From assembly GCA_022496805.1 (NCBI GenBank), contig CM040102.1, positions 17,019,955 to 17,083,954 of the forward strand: DNA of 64,000 nt. The letters run 5' to 3'. Below are positions 38,996 through 50,607 of the stretch, in pieces. Source of the stretch: Pohlia nutans (Eukaryota > Streptophyta > Bryopsida > Bryales > Mniaceae). A program made the position numbers and the translations under genes. The notes under the pieces are model-generated. The model was not told where the DNA came from and did no database searches. It saw nothing but the letters and a program-made list of their open reading frames with translations. Numbering within the stretch: the stretch's first letter is position 1; each line of letters opens with the position of its first letter.

Positions 38996-39609
38996 ATGAC
39001 CTACTTTCAGAGACTAGTACTTGTACTGTACCACCCACGCCCACTTTTTCAAAGCCCAAAGCAAGTTACCATCTTTTCAAGAGCCAACCTCGATTGTAAA
39101 CTAGCATACGTTTCTGATATTGGAACCCAACAGGACGCCACAGTCAATTTGAAAAGGTGACCTACTTTAATTCACAGACTAGTACTTGCACCGCACTCAA
39201 AAATTCCCACTTTTGAGCCCCAAAACCCCACCTTTTCAAGCGATTATTTGAAAACCACAAGCTGATAAATGGGAAGCCAATATGAAACCGCAGTCCATGA
39301 CCTACTTTCAGAGAATTTAGAGAACTAGTACTGGCACTGTAACACTCGCGATTGTAAACTAGCATAAGCTGATATATATTGGAACCCAACACTTGCTATG
39401 TACAGTCAATTTGAAAAAGGCGGTCGACCTAATTTAATTCATAGACGAATACTAACCAAAAACTCCCACTTTTCCAGAGCCCCAAAATCCCACCTTTTCA
39501 AGAGCGAACCTCGATTGAAAACTAGAATTTGAGCTCGTAAATTATGAGAACCCCACACATGTGATTCAACTAGCTATATATGTAGAGTCAATTTGATAAG
39601 GTGACCGAA
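38996..39609. repeat. Degenerate repeats in the ABC1K upstream region
   Basis: Blocks recurring 3-4 times: GACCTACTTTCAGAGA, AACTAGTACTTG, CCCACTTTT, CACCTTTTCAAG, TCGATTGTAAACTAGCAT, GGAACCCAACA and GTCAATTTGA. Units are about 150-170 bp. They begin about 110 bases upstream of the ABC1K start codon, so the promoter or 5' leader probably includes them. Confidence 0.8.
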
Positions 39610-39613
39610 TTAA

Positions 39614-39844
39614 CCCCTAGAGGACCAGAGATTCATGGTTTTGAAATGACCAATTCAATTGATTATATATTGACACAAATATATTCAGATTGGACCTAAG
39701 TTTATACCACCAAAATCAGTGAAGAACATTGCATGTGTTGGTCAAAAGATAAATAAATTTGAATAGAATAAAGTTTACATAGGAGAACTCAAAACCACTA
39801 AAGAAAACACAAGGTCTGATTCGGGCTTCTTGGTCCTTTAGGGG
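39614..39844. mobile_element. 231-bp TTAA-flanked MITE (family G) upstream of the ABC1K gene
   Basis: TTAA at 39610-39613 and 39845-39848; TIR CCCCTAGAGGACC / GGTCCTTTAGGGG. Related copies: 7081-7262 (partial), 36986-37446, 29888-30013 (partial). Confidence 0.9.
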
Positions 39845-39849
39845 TTAAG

Positions 39850-40470
39850 GAAGATGAGAGACGCACCTACCTTCAGTGCGTACTGGGCAGCGTGCAATTC
39901 AGCGATTGATTCACAGCGTGCTCGTCGGAGAAAGAGAAATCCACCGTCAGGCAGGCAGTGAGTGAGTGAGTACGGTGGATTGCAACTTCCTTGTGAACCG
40001 TCTGCCGTGTACAGTACAGTACAGGCTAAGTAGGCAGAATCGTAAGAAGCTGGTTAGTAGATCTATCTATCTATTGAGGAAGAGTACTGTGGTCTGTTTC
40101 AAAAAGGAATTGATAGAAGCAAATGATGATGATGCGGTTGGAGCAAGGCGACGTGGAGGTGGCACAATTGAGCGATCTGTTAACTACCACCGAACGGAAG
40201 TGGCGCAAGCATCGTCGTCGCCACGGCACGGCATTGCGTGAGTGAGGGTGGGCGGGTGAGTTGCATTCGGTTGTGATGATGGTGGCCACTGGTTTCCTTT
40301 CCTTTCGTTCCCATTGGCCATCTGATCATGTTCACCTTTTGGGTATTTTTTTATTTTATTTTTTTCTGGAAACGGTGACCATTCCCATTGGTGGCCATTC
40401 TCATTTTTCAACAGTGCAACAGTGGAACATGTACAGGTATTGTGAAATCTATTATACATTTGAGCATGGG
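39850..40470. other. Upstream flank of the ABC1K gene
   Basis: GC-richer than the repeats around it, with AGTACAGTACAG and CTATCTATCTATT microsatellites near 40005-40075. It could hold promoter sequence; the 91-codon frame at 39966 has no supporting features. Confidence 0.4.
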
Positions 40471-40475
40471 TTTAA

Positions 40476-40797
40476 CCCCTAAACGTCACAGCGTCCAGAA
40501 ACTGGATCATGAACGGATTCAAAGTCCTGTAACTTTTTCATGCAATGTGGGATGACTTTCATCCAAGTCACCTTTGCAAGCCTATTAAGTTCTCTACCAA
40601 TGAGAGTAAATCTCTTGTGATGGGGAGAGGTCCATAATATTGGAGAGGCCTCCAAATGCAAATATGTCAAATTTGTTGGGTAGATTTCATGCATGCAATG
40701 GTCCTTTCATGTACACTTATTGTACATTTGAGTCATGCTAAAATCTATTTTTCAGGCTAACATCTACTTGCGTTCAAAGGATCGGTACGTTAAGGGG
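40476..40797. mobile_element. 322-bp TTAA-flanked MITE (family A, inverted)
   Basis: TTAA at 40472-40475 and 40798-40801. It is a reverse-orientation copy of 29562-29883. Its right TTAA is also the left TTAA of the next element. Confidence 0.9.
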
Positions 40798-40801
40798 TTA
40801 A

Positions 40802-41370
40802 CCCCTAAACGTCCTCACCCCTCTCCAAATTCGGCAGTTTTGCAAAGATGCATCATAAAATGCAACGCAGAGGGATATTTTGAACTTGATGTATGAATAA
40901 AAGTTGTACATCATAAATTTTAGATTCTATCCATACGGTTGGATCTGCGATTGCTATCACCAATATTTTTGTATGAATTTTGAAACTTGAAATTGAAAAT
41001 TCTTTTGTAATTTGATTACAAATAAGATATTGACAATTTGTACATGAAATTTGTTGTGATTGGTTGAAATGTAATACTATAAGTGTAGTGATTTTTGGAG
41101 ATTTTTTGTTTGCTTAATTTTATGAGTTGACTTTTTTAAGATCACTTTTACACTGAAATCTTCCAAATTTTGGGTGAATCACTACAACATGAAATGAGAC
41201 ATAGAAATTTCACAAATCATCCCCTTTCTAATCGGATCACACATGCATGAAGCTAACTTCTCATAAAATATAGAATAAAAATTCCACACTGCAAAAAATC
41301 AATGATGGATGAGAAATCTGTGTTTGCTTCTGTCCATCGTCCACATTCTGGACGGTTGGACGTTTAGGGG
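40802..41370. mobile_element. 569-bp TTAA-flanked MITE (family B)
   Basis: TTAA at 40798-40801 (shared) and 41371-41374; TIR CCCCTAAACGTCC / GGACGTTTAGGGG. The interior matches 12833-13707 and, inverted, 13896-14467. Confidence 0.9.
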
Positions 41371-41390
41371 TTAAGGTAGACATACTTTAA

Positions 41391-41766
41391 CCCTTAAACG
41401 TCAAGAGGGCCTAGGCGGGGCAGCCCGGAAGGCATCTAAATTTTCGGGGGGAAAAAAGAAAAAAGAAAATTTAAAAATAAATAAATAAAAATGTAAAAAT
41501 AGCTATGTTGGGCACTGCTAGCCAACACTGTAGCACTGCGGCCCACCTCAGTTGCCCCAACCTCAAAACCTATTCAATTTGATAACTTTGATTGCTTATC
41601 AACGATTCCACAATCTCTCAAATGAAGCGCAAATTTGGAATCTACATCGTTTTTTCAGTAACTTTTCAATGCACCAATCCTCGATTGATTTGGTTGAGAA
41701 AATCCACTTTTTTCTTCATTATTCTCTCATAAATAAGCCCATGGGGCTTACCTTGACGTTTAAGGA
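41391..41766. mobile_element. 376-bp TTAA-flanked TIR element (family I)
   Basis: TTAA at 41387-41390 and 41767-41770; TIR CCCTTAAACGTCAAG / CTTGACGTTTAAGG. Its right TTAA is shared with the next element. Confidence 0.85.
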
Positions 41767-41770
41767 TTAA

Positions 41771-41959
41771 ACCACCACAACACCTTAAACCACCAACTTC
41801 TACACCCCTCTTTCATTTCAAGAAGGAAATGCACTAGGCGTTCATTACATAACTTATGCATCAATTGCTCAAAAGTTAAGTCATGTACCGATAACTTACA
41901 TTTCCTCCCTAAAATGAAGAAAGGATATAGAAGTTGGTGGTTTTAGGTGTTGTAGTGGT
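41771..41959. mobile_element. 189-bp MITE with ~35-bp TIRs (family J)
   Basis: TTAA at 41767-41770 and 41960-41963. Left ACCACCACAACACCTTAAAC and its right inverse extend into CCACCAACTTCTA. A second copy is at 22188-22372. Confidence 0.88.
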
Positions 41960-41963
41960 TTAA

Positions 41964-42720
41964 GGTACGTTTACGTTATCTCACTTGACACTCGACCATT
42001 GCGGCCTAGAACCAATCGAGTCACACAACCCATGCTCATGGACACAACCAATGCTCATGGAGGTCACAACTACTATAGGCTTTTTTTTGCGGCAACATGC
42101 TCAATGGCACAAATCCTACTAGTCTACCGTTCCAGTTCGGAATCCGTCGAGTCAAACAACTCATGCTCCAATGTATAATAAATTATATTCATTATACCAA
42201 CATCAAGGTGTTCAACAGCACGAGTCCTACGAGTATGTATACAATCCTAGCTAAGAGCATCGCCACCTTTGTGTGGTCCCTAATCCTTTAAAGGAGGCAA
42301 AATGGGGTGTATAGCGGGGCTATATTTGGGTTGCTTGTGGCCCACCACTGGGAGCGAGCCACCCATTTCATAGCATCTAGGCCTGGCATTTTGATGAACT
42401 CTGTGGTTGGAACCAAATTGCTAGGCCACATGAGGTCGTTTTTTTGTGAATAAATGTTACAATTGAGATATTTGACCTTTTTATTAGTTATATGTATAAT
42501 TGTTACATTCTAATGATTCACCTTGGTTTATAGTTATATCTGATCTATGAATAAATATTACAAATAACACCCAATTTGCTACTTTTGCACTTGGCCATAT
42601 AATCATGCACTAGGCCCCCAAGCGCATTAAAAAATTTGTTTGAAAAATTCTCTAAAAAACAATGATTTTTGTCTTTCTATAATTCCTTACATTGTAAAGG
42701 AACAATTATTTAATTTATTC
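41964..42720. other. Intergenic, nothing recognised
   Basis: CATGCTCATGG/ACAACCATGCTCA short repeats around 42025-42065; otherwise unique AT-rich DNA. Confidence 0.5.
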
Positions 42721-43190
42721 TTTATTCTTTATCTTTATCTTTATCTTTATCATTTCTTTTCTTTTATCTTGTTTTTCTTTCTTGTCTTCCTCTTGTCTTC
42801 CTTTTTCTTTTTCTTCTAGTCTTCTTCTTTTTCTTCTAGTCTACCTCTTGTTTTCTTTATATTTTCCTTCACCTTGCCATTTTTGGAGTTGGAACGTAGC
42901 AGCCGATGCTGAATCCAATACAGGACAAAAAAATCAATCAATTTAAAAAAAATTATTTCATTTTATTATTATTACTTTTTTTTTTTTACTTTCGGTTTTT
43001 TCGGGCAAAGAGGGTCCGTGCTCGCGGACCCTACTCTAATTTTGACCCACTCTTCCTCCTTCCTCCCTTTTCCTTCTTTTTCCCCTTTTTCCTATATAAA
43101 CCCTCCCTCACTCTCCCTCCTTCACTCTCCCTCCCTCCTCCCTCTTTTTTTTATATTGAAGAGAAGGGGGAAGGGAGAGAGGGAGAGAAA
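42721..43190 (+). repeat. Pyrimidine-rich tracts followed by a purine-rich tract
   Basis: 42721-42860 is (TTTATC)/(CTTTTT)-type sequence. 43050-43150 is CTCCCT-rich, and 43158-43190 is GGGAGAGAGGGAGAG-type, nearly complementary to the preceding CT-rich block. A long hairpin or a triplex is possible. Open frames across it are low-complexity artefacts. Confidence 0.8.
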
Positions 43191-43329
43191 AATGAGGTCA
43201 ACACTCTCAAAATTTCCTATATAGCGGGTCTCCTCTAAATTATATTTAGGTGCATTTATTGTCATGAACAAGGCTTTTGTCCAACCATTGTTTGCATGGT
43301 TCGGCACGCGATTGACTTTTTTTAATTAA

Positions 43330-43735
43330 CCTCTAAAGGAGGTTGCATGCCAAAAAAGTTGCAAGTGTCCTTTCAAATGGTATTTCACCACAAAGACTAT
43401 GGTAGTGATTAGAAACTACAAATTATATGAAAAATGGAACTTGGAATGGGAACCAAATATACATTGTTTTATTTAATAATATGTGATGCGGAAGAAAAAG
43501 ATATGGTTACTCAAAAGACGTTTTCCACATATTTTGAGTCGTGTATTGGGAAAATACATAGTTTTTTTATGATCTCACAATAGATGGAAATGCTCTTGAA
43601 AATCACCACATGCACAGTGCATGGATATACACCTCCTCGAAAAATCACCCTTTCGAATTCATACTTTTACACCCCTTAGCGTCACCTATATGCTAATACT
43701 ACTAGCGTATAAAATACCCCAACATCCTTTAGGGG
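43330..43735. mobile_element. 406-bp TTAA-flanked TIR element (family K)
   Basis: TTAA at 43326-43329 and 43736-43739; termini CCTCTAAAGGA and TCCTTTAGGGG. Confidence 0.78.
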
Positions 43736-43764
43736 TTAATTATAGCCATGGTTGAAGTGCCTTA

Positions 43765-44003
43765 GGTGAGGGACTTTTATTTTAGGCTCTGAACCCAATT
43801 CCAACAATGTACCCAATGCCGATAATTTCTAAACATGGTAATCATCCTAAAACAAAAATCTAGGTAGATCATAGATAGCTTATCATTTTTATCAACAAAC
43901 AATAAAGGCTCTACGATGTGCTTAGATTTGGGTTCTTAAATGAATGACGTGTTTAGAAATTATCGGCATTGGATAAACTGTTGGAATTGGGTGCTCCTAC
44001 CTT
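43765..44003. mobile_element. ~240-bp diverged family T MITE
   Basis: AACCCAATTCCAACA, TGCCGATAATTTCTAAAC and their inverses at the right end form long TIRs. The interior (AAAATCTAGGTAGATCATAG) matches 37160-37377. Confidence 0.75.
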
Positions 44004-44809
44004 TATATACTGGAGTATTTTCAAGAATCATCCTTCAAGTTTAGCGAGCCACCATTGGAGATGCTCACAGTACCGAATATACTGGAATATACTGGAATAT
44101 TTTCACTTGGAAAACGAGGAGGAAGCCGCAGGCACTGGCTTGCTTGCAGTGGAAGCCAAGTGCACGTGTGCACTTGTCGGTAGTTGCCCCATTACGAAGG
44201 CAATTACAGTCCCACCGAGTCACCGACAGTGTGATTGTGCCGAACTAGGAAGGGACTTAAGCAGGAAAATTAGGTCAAATCGTGTGCACAGTTCAGTTTC
44301 AGCCACTTCAGTTGAAGCTCCTAGCACTTTGTTAATTAGTAGACCGAGCATCGATCGAGGTGAGCTTAGTCGTTCATTAAATTTGATGGTGTAGATCCCT
44401 CACTCTTGTTAATTAGGGCTTTATGTGCCACGCCCACTCCACAGCCTCGCTGGATATGGAGTTCCAATCCTTGCTAGCTTCTCTTCAATTCTCTCTCTGT
44501 CCTGCCCGGGAGACCCAAATTCCATAATGGAGCTTCAGAAATAGATTAATTCCATGCCACCAAAAAAACCCTAACTGAATCATGGACGTACAGTGGTAAC
44601 GTTTTTGGAATTCCCATTTTTCATCTAAAGATAGTAGATAATTGACGATCTGTTTTGATAGATTGCTGACCGAAACTTTTGGCAATACACGTGTGTTCTT
44701 CAGGAATAATAACAAATGTCGAAGAATTGGGTCAGAAGAGTGCATACTTTACTTCACTCAGAATTGAACAACTCTGCAATCTAGACGTTGTGAGACGTGA
44801 TATACACTA

Positions 44810-45125
44810 AGGTAACTATATCTACAAGCGACCATTTCCTTAAAGCGCCCATAGCTCAATCTTCCATAATAAGTAAATTCTAACATCCTACTAATGATGA
44901 CAATGTGCACAATTTGAACATCAGAGTTTAGGGTCGCTTTAAGGTCAACCTATAGTTAGCACTTTGGAAATTCATAACTTATTCATATAGTGTCCAAATA
45001 ATGCATGCTAAAGTGCGTTGGAATCCTCTTGAACTTGCTAATAAGACCCATTGCAAATATTTTCTGTGTTATGTGTGTAAATACACTCAGTTGGTAAGGT
45101 GAACGCTTTAAAATATAGTTACTTT
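44810..45125. mobile_element. 316-bp TIR element (family R) between two 27-bp direct repeats, upstream of the PARP-like gene
   Basis: Ends AAGGTAACTATATCTACAAG and its inverse ending TATAGTTACTTT. The 27 bases 44783-44809 are repeated exactly at 45126-45152. A related element is at 56063-56235. Confidence 0.78.
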
Positions 45126-45219
45126 AGACGTTGTGAGACGTGATATACACTATGGCCACACAAGTTTTGTGACTAAAGGCCACACGAATAATGTGCACAT
45201 GCGAGAAGACTGAAGGAAA

Positions 45220-46803
45220 ATGCGTAGGGACGATGATGTTACAATGGAGGATGCTGAGGATGTGGATGACAAGATTGCCATGGATGGGGTGGATGTCGTG
45301 ATGGAAGACGTAGAATTGAATCCAAGGGAGGAAGAGAGCCTAAATGGAGGTGCTAATGAATTCGAGAGATTTGGTGAAGAACAGGCCTCTGAAAACGGTG
45401 GGGTGTGTCGAATTCCACTGCGGCCTTCCTTGGACTTCCAAGGGCTGACTCCCGAGGAATGCCACTTCCGAATGGCCGAGTCTCAGTTTCTCCGCATGTC
45501 CACAAACAGGACCAAGAAGGTACGTTCAATTCATCTACCGTTGTCTCTCTGTTACTCCCTGTCCCATATTAAGCTTCCACAACGCCTTGTGAATATGTCC
45601 CACATTAGAGTTTTCCGCAAACTAGATGCCACTTATATAGCCTCAGATTTATTGAAATTTTGGGAAACGTAAATTGAGAGAGGTTCATTAATTAACGAAA
45701 AACAGAGCATGCGTCGGATGAGTCGGTGGTGGAGATATAAGCATTGATTTTACTGCGAGGGCTAAATTCGGAAAAATAGTGCATTCTCCCACTTCTTTGT
45801 CTTTCTGTCTTCATCTTAATACTCGGTTTCCAACGAGAATTAGGTTTCAATCAACATGCTGAAAGTGATAATTAGAGGACTCTGAGGAGACAACATTCCT
45901 CATTCATTGAGACAAGGAAAGGGTCCGTAGTGCATAGCAATGACACCTCTTCTAATTCTTATATAATCATGTATCCATAATTATGTGAGGTTCAAATTTC
46001 ACTTTCTCATTAACTAATCAGAAGAGGGTCAACTCTTCTCTCTGTGAGCCTTGGATCATCAAAAAGTAGAAATTTGAAACTTGTATTAAATTGAAACATA
46101 ACTTGACATGATTATGTCTCATAAATTATAATGTTATTGTCGTAGGAGCGACTAGTTGGTTATGGAGTCCATGGATTGCACTACTAGCAAAGGCGTTGGC
46201 TCTCACTCAGAACAGTGTTAGAGTTCACTGTACACACTTGCCCTACGTGACAAATCACACTCAGCAAGTCTTGAGCGTCTTGAGCGCCTGGGCAGTGAGT
46301 GTGAAGTGGCACCATTTGACTCACCTACCGAGTGAAAAGCGACGCCTTCTGAGCCAGTTTGATATTTTGGAGCTCGTCATTCCGTGTGTTGATGGTTGTA
46401 GGTCACGAAAGTGGAGTTCATAAAAAATGTGCATCTTGAAGAAAGGTTCAATTGGAAGAAGGAAGAGTTCAAGAGACTGAACGTGCCAGTGGAGGCGCGG
46501 TTTGTGTTCCATGGAACTGACAAAGCCACCATCAAAAAGATTGCTACGGAGGGATTTAGAATTGGAGGAACGGAGGGCATTGCCATAAAAACGGGATCTG
46601 TTTTCGGGCGCGGCGTGTACACAGCAGCCAATCCTGACATATCCATGGCATACTGTCGCGGCTCTCATAGGATGTTGTTGTCAATTGCCATCCCAGGTGT
46701 CCACTTGCTCCATCACAATTATGGCCATTCCACCGATGTCATTGTCATCAAGGATGTATGCCAGTTGCTCCCTCGGTATGTGGTTCACTATAGAACGCAA
46801 TGA
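45220..46803 (+). CDS. Small PARP-catalytic-domain protein (ADP-ribosyltransferase-like), 2 exons
   Basis: Exons 45220-45519 and 46402-46803 (intron 45520-46401, GT-AG, phase 0) give 233 aa. The start ATG is preceded in frame by TGA nine bases upstream, so the N-terminus is bounded. Residues 1-60 are very acidic (repeated D/E). The region around AESQFLRMSTNRTKK joins VTKVEFIKN across the intron, a typical entry into a PARP catalytic domain. The domain shows ARFVFHGTD (first triad position, His), GSVFGRGVYTAANP (second position, Tyr) and a last strand STDVIVIKDVCQLLPRYVVHY. The third triad position, Glu in poly-ADP-ribose polymerases, falls on Asp or Val here. That predicts mono-ADP-ribosyl transfer or loss of activity. 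No zinc finger, WWE or BRCT domain is visible, so it is much shorter than PARP1/2. Substrate and pathway cannot be read from the sequence. Confidence 0.86.
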
Positions 46804-47940
46804 AATTGTTTTACCCCAAAAGGACTGTGGGTTTTTTTTTATTGTTTTTGAGCATCATTTTCTCCTCTTTCTATTCATTTTATATTTTAATTTTAATTTT
46901 AATTTTTTAATTTTAATTTTTACTTCTTCTTGATAACTACTACCAATTTGAACATTAAAAAATAATTAATAAAAGGATTTTGACCAATTTAACAATTTTC
47001 CATGTCTCCAAAGACGGTCAGAGAATGTTAGAAAAGATTGTCGTTTCGTCTTTTCACTACAAATGTTGTAAACTTGCAATATGTATAGTCAAATTCTATG
47101 AAATGTTTTATCATGCATTCTTTTGGTAGTCAAAGAAAGATCTTATGGTCGGAGATGCAAAAACATCATTTTAAAGGTTTATTTTTAAGCCGTACCTAAA
47201 CTACCTATTCTCTCCAAATAAACCTCTTTCCCTTCATAACTTCCACTTACAAAATCGAAATCGATTTTGTTTTGAATCCCCAATTTTGTATTGATATATC
47301 AAATTCACATATTTTTTATTAAAAAATAAGGATAAAAAATGATACCGTGGGAACCTATCTGAACATTGAAATGTCCTAGTTAGGACACTTGGTTCTTTAG
47401 AGGTTATTTTCAATTTACCAAGATAACATAGTTTACAATCTTAAAGCCATATAGCTATTGAGTGAATTGGTTTTTTTTTCAATTTTCCGAGGTAGCATAA
47501 TTTGCAATCTTGGAGTCATAAAGCTATTAAAAATTTAAATTATGAATGAAACATCGTGTTCAACCATATTTTTGTGCAGTTTATAATTATTTCGTGACAA
47601 TTGTTTTTGGTGATTTAATTATTTAGAGAATGTTTAATTTCTATTGTTACCTACTAAGTGTTCATGCATCTATTAGGCGGATGATGAATGTTGACGAAAG
47701 TACACTTCATCCAATTGATCGTGTTCATTATAGAAGCTTTAACAAAGATTGTGTAATATATCTTGAAACAAAAAGAAAATAAAAAAATGTTCTACATGAA
47801 TCAATGGCATAAAACTGTTTCTATTATTACAGTATTTTGGTTTGAAAATTTAAAATTTAAAATTGCATTAGAATTATCTAGAAAGTATTACAAGTCTTGG
47901 AATGTGTTCTTTTGGGAATATTAGGGAATTTCAAGCTTGA
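46804..47940. other. 3' flank of the PARP-like gene
   Basis: (ATTTTA)n tract at 46875-46922, then AT-rich DNA. No gene. A likely polyadenylation region by position only. Confidence 0.5.
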
Positions 47941-48316
47941 AACAACCTTACAAAGTACACTCTCACATTAAAAACTAAAGGAGCTACTATGGGGGAGTAT
48001 AGACTGGGGCGGGGGCCCAAGGTTGGGGTACCTCTAGATTCCACTATAGGAACTTGTGAGTGGCTTGGAAGAGCTTCTCTTGCATCGGAAAGGTTCAAGG
48101 TCCAAATCTTTTCACAACGCAAATTGTTGTGGTTGGTAAAAAAAACAGAGCCAAAATTTGTTTCCACCGCCTTTCAAGTTAAAAAGTGAGTTCAACCTTT
48201 TGTTTTTCCTCTTGTAAAATTCTTTTGCTCTTGTAAAAATTATAGTTAATAAACCTCCAAAAATCATGATTTCTTTTGCATATGATTCTATAGAGGATTT
48301 GTACTCTTTCCATTAA

Positions 48317-48861
48317 CCCCTAAATGACGGCAGAGGTAAGGGCAAAACATAAATGTGTTATAAATAATTACTTCTTCAACTTTCAGACATGAAGTTTGGT
48401 CTAAAAGAGAAAACGAGGAGCTTGATGTTTAGTAATTATCCATACGGTCAAATTTCAAAAAATAGCTTTTTATCTTCTCATAATGAATTTAGAAGCATTT
48501 AACTTCAAATATTTATCAAAATTACAATTTTTATTTTTAAAATTTGAATTTTTTTATGATTTTTTAAAACTAAACATTCTATTCTAAAATTAAAAAAGCA
48601 AAATTTTCAAAGGAGAGAACATCATTACTTTCCCCAAATAGTAAGTTTTCTAACACTAAACAATGTAGAAGTGTTTGTCTTTGAAAATTTCTCCTGGGTG
48701 GAGTTTAACTTGGATTGACATGATTCAAATTGGGTTGGAAAGTAGACTTGATTCCTTATTTTAAAATATATTTTTATTTTCTGTAAACATTTTTTTTCTA
48801 TTTCGGACAGTCCGTAAAAAAAGGGCAAAGGCCATAAAATGGTTGATCCGTCACTTAGGGG
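48317..48861. mobile_element. 545-bp TTAA-flanked family E MITE
   Basis: TTAA at 48313-48316 and 48862-48865; TIR CCCCTAAATGACGG and the right end CCGTCACTTAGGGG. The best preserved member of family E. Confidence 0.9.
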
Positions 48862-49149
48862 TTAAGAGTTCTATATGTGGTCTCAGGGGGTGCACTCTAC
48901 ATTATGTTTGAGAATCACGTGCGTTCATGACCCCTTCTAAAAACCCCCTTGTATACGAGAGGTTATATGTTTAAATACCTTTGTATACAAATGTATTCCG
49001 TTTTAAATATATGTTTAGTATAAGTATACGTGAATATTTTCGGTTCTAAATGTGCTTATTGTATATATACGTAATACAATAGTGTTTAAATTAATACCCC
49101 TTCTGTGCACTCACGTATACTCGTACATGTTTAATACAGTGCACCCCGT

Positions 49150-49503
49150 GAGTATGTGGTAAGTAACAAAATTTGTAATGAATGTTGTTTGAATTTAGGT
49201 TTAAAAAATAATTTTTTTATCTTCAAGTGAAAATGGGTAAAAAAACATTATTTTTATTGAATCTTAACAATATGTGTTGTGTATTTTGTGATTTGCAACA
49301 TGTTCAAATTTGGCTCAAAAATTTCAATTTTATTATTTTCTAGTAGCAAACCTTTGTAAACCCAAGGTGATGGATACTTACTGTAGGATATTATACAACT
49401 TTTATTCATACATGAAGTTTTAAATATTCAAGCTTTTAATTGCATTTTATAATGCATCTTTGTAAAACTGCCCAATCAAGCCAGGGATGAGGATGTTTAG
49501 GGG
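49150..49503. mobile_element. Partial family B MITE
   Basis: The right end GGATGTTTAGGGG with TTAA 49504-49507, preceded by the ATTTTATAATGCATCTTTG block. The left end is not preserved. Confidence 0.65.
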
Positions 49504-49769
49504 TTAAGATATACTTACATTTATACAATTGAATACTATTAATAATATCCCCAATTTCAACAAAGATATTTTTTTGTTTAAAATCATCATAAAATAAATA
49601 AATAAATAAATCCCTTACGTTCCAAATGAAGGATCATAACCTTGTCATGAGTAGAACTTAGTATTATGTCCTACAACCTTCGGGAGCGGGACTGATGGTT
49701 GTGTGGGACCATCTCTCGTCTAGTTGATCCCATTTTGACTATCATTCTTTCTGTCCTCTTAAATTGTCC

Positions 49770-50068
49770 GATGGGCACTAGGTCATTGACATTACGAACG
49801 GACTCTTTATTCACATCGGCCTCGAAAATGAGCTAGAGTTTCTATCTATCTATCCTACAGCCTTCTCGGGCTTCCAGGCTCTCAAAGGATTTCTAGTCTG
49901 TTTTGCATACATTTGAAATTTCAACACATCAAGCTTCAGCCTCATTCATGTTAGTATGTGTCCCAATATCCCTCTGTCCGGTGGGCACCGGATCATTGGC
50001 ATTACGAACGGACACTTTATTCACACCATCCCCAACTGCGGACCGGAGTTTCTATCTATCTATCAATA
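49770..50068 (+). repeat. Two copies of a ~90-bp sequence ending in (CTAT)n
   Basis: 49758-49853 and 49971-50064 share GGCATTACGAACGGAC, CTTTATTCACA and GAGTTTCTATCTATCTATC. A 3'-terminal microsatellite tail after a conserved unit is typical of non-LTR retroelement ends; which element is unknown. Confidence 0.65.
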
Positions 50069-50183
50069 TGTGCCTCATCCTTCCTCTCCAGTCTCTGTGG
50101 CACTCCTGACATAGTGAATCATAAGTTCATCACATGTTTCAAGCCCAGCCAGGCTGTATTTCCAAATGCAAATTGATAGAACA

Positions 50184-50340
<157 letters not shown>

Positions 50341-50350
50341 GTTTTGATAA

Positions 50351-50456
50351 ATTAGAGTTTTCCGTAAACTCGATGCCATTTACCGTCTTAATTTTATTGA
50401 AATTTTGTGAAACATAAATTGAGTGAGGTTCATTAATTAGCGAAAAACAAAGCATG
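50351..50456 (+). repeat. Copy of part of the PARP-like gene intron
   Basis: ATTAGAGTTTTCCG, AAACT-GATGCCA, TTTATTGAAATTTTG and GGTTCATTAATTA blocks match 45604-45712 over about 105 bases. It lies directly between the ATT microsatellite and the captured TTC38 fragment. Confidence 0.85.
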
Positions 50457-50607
50457 GGGGGAGGCAGAGTCAAAGCTTGGGACTCCTTGAATTAATTAAA
50501 ATTGGTTGGATCAAGAAAACAGAGGGTTTGAAATTTTTGGACACCGTTTTTGCAGCCTTCTCAAAAGTAGTAAGTATCTCAAAAGTAGTAAGTAGTACTT
50601 CTCAAAT

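Noticed and set aside
39966..40241. 91-codon plus-strand frame upstream of the ABC1K gene
   Set aside because: Low-complexity Arg/Gly-rich composition, no homology recognised; more likely promoter or leader sequence.
43018..43307. Ser/Pro-rich and Lys/Glu-rich frames near 43.1 kb
   Set aside because: Translations of polypyrimidine and polypurine tracts.
43969..44394. 141-codon plus-strand frame
   Set aside because: It starts inside a family T MITE and has no recognisable domain or splice context.
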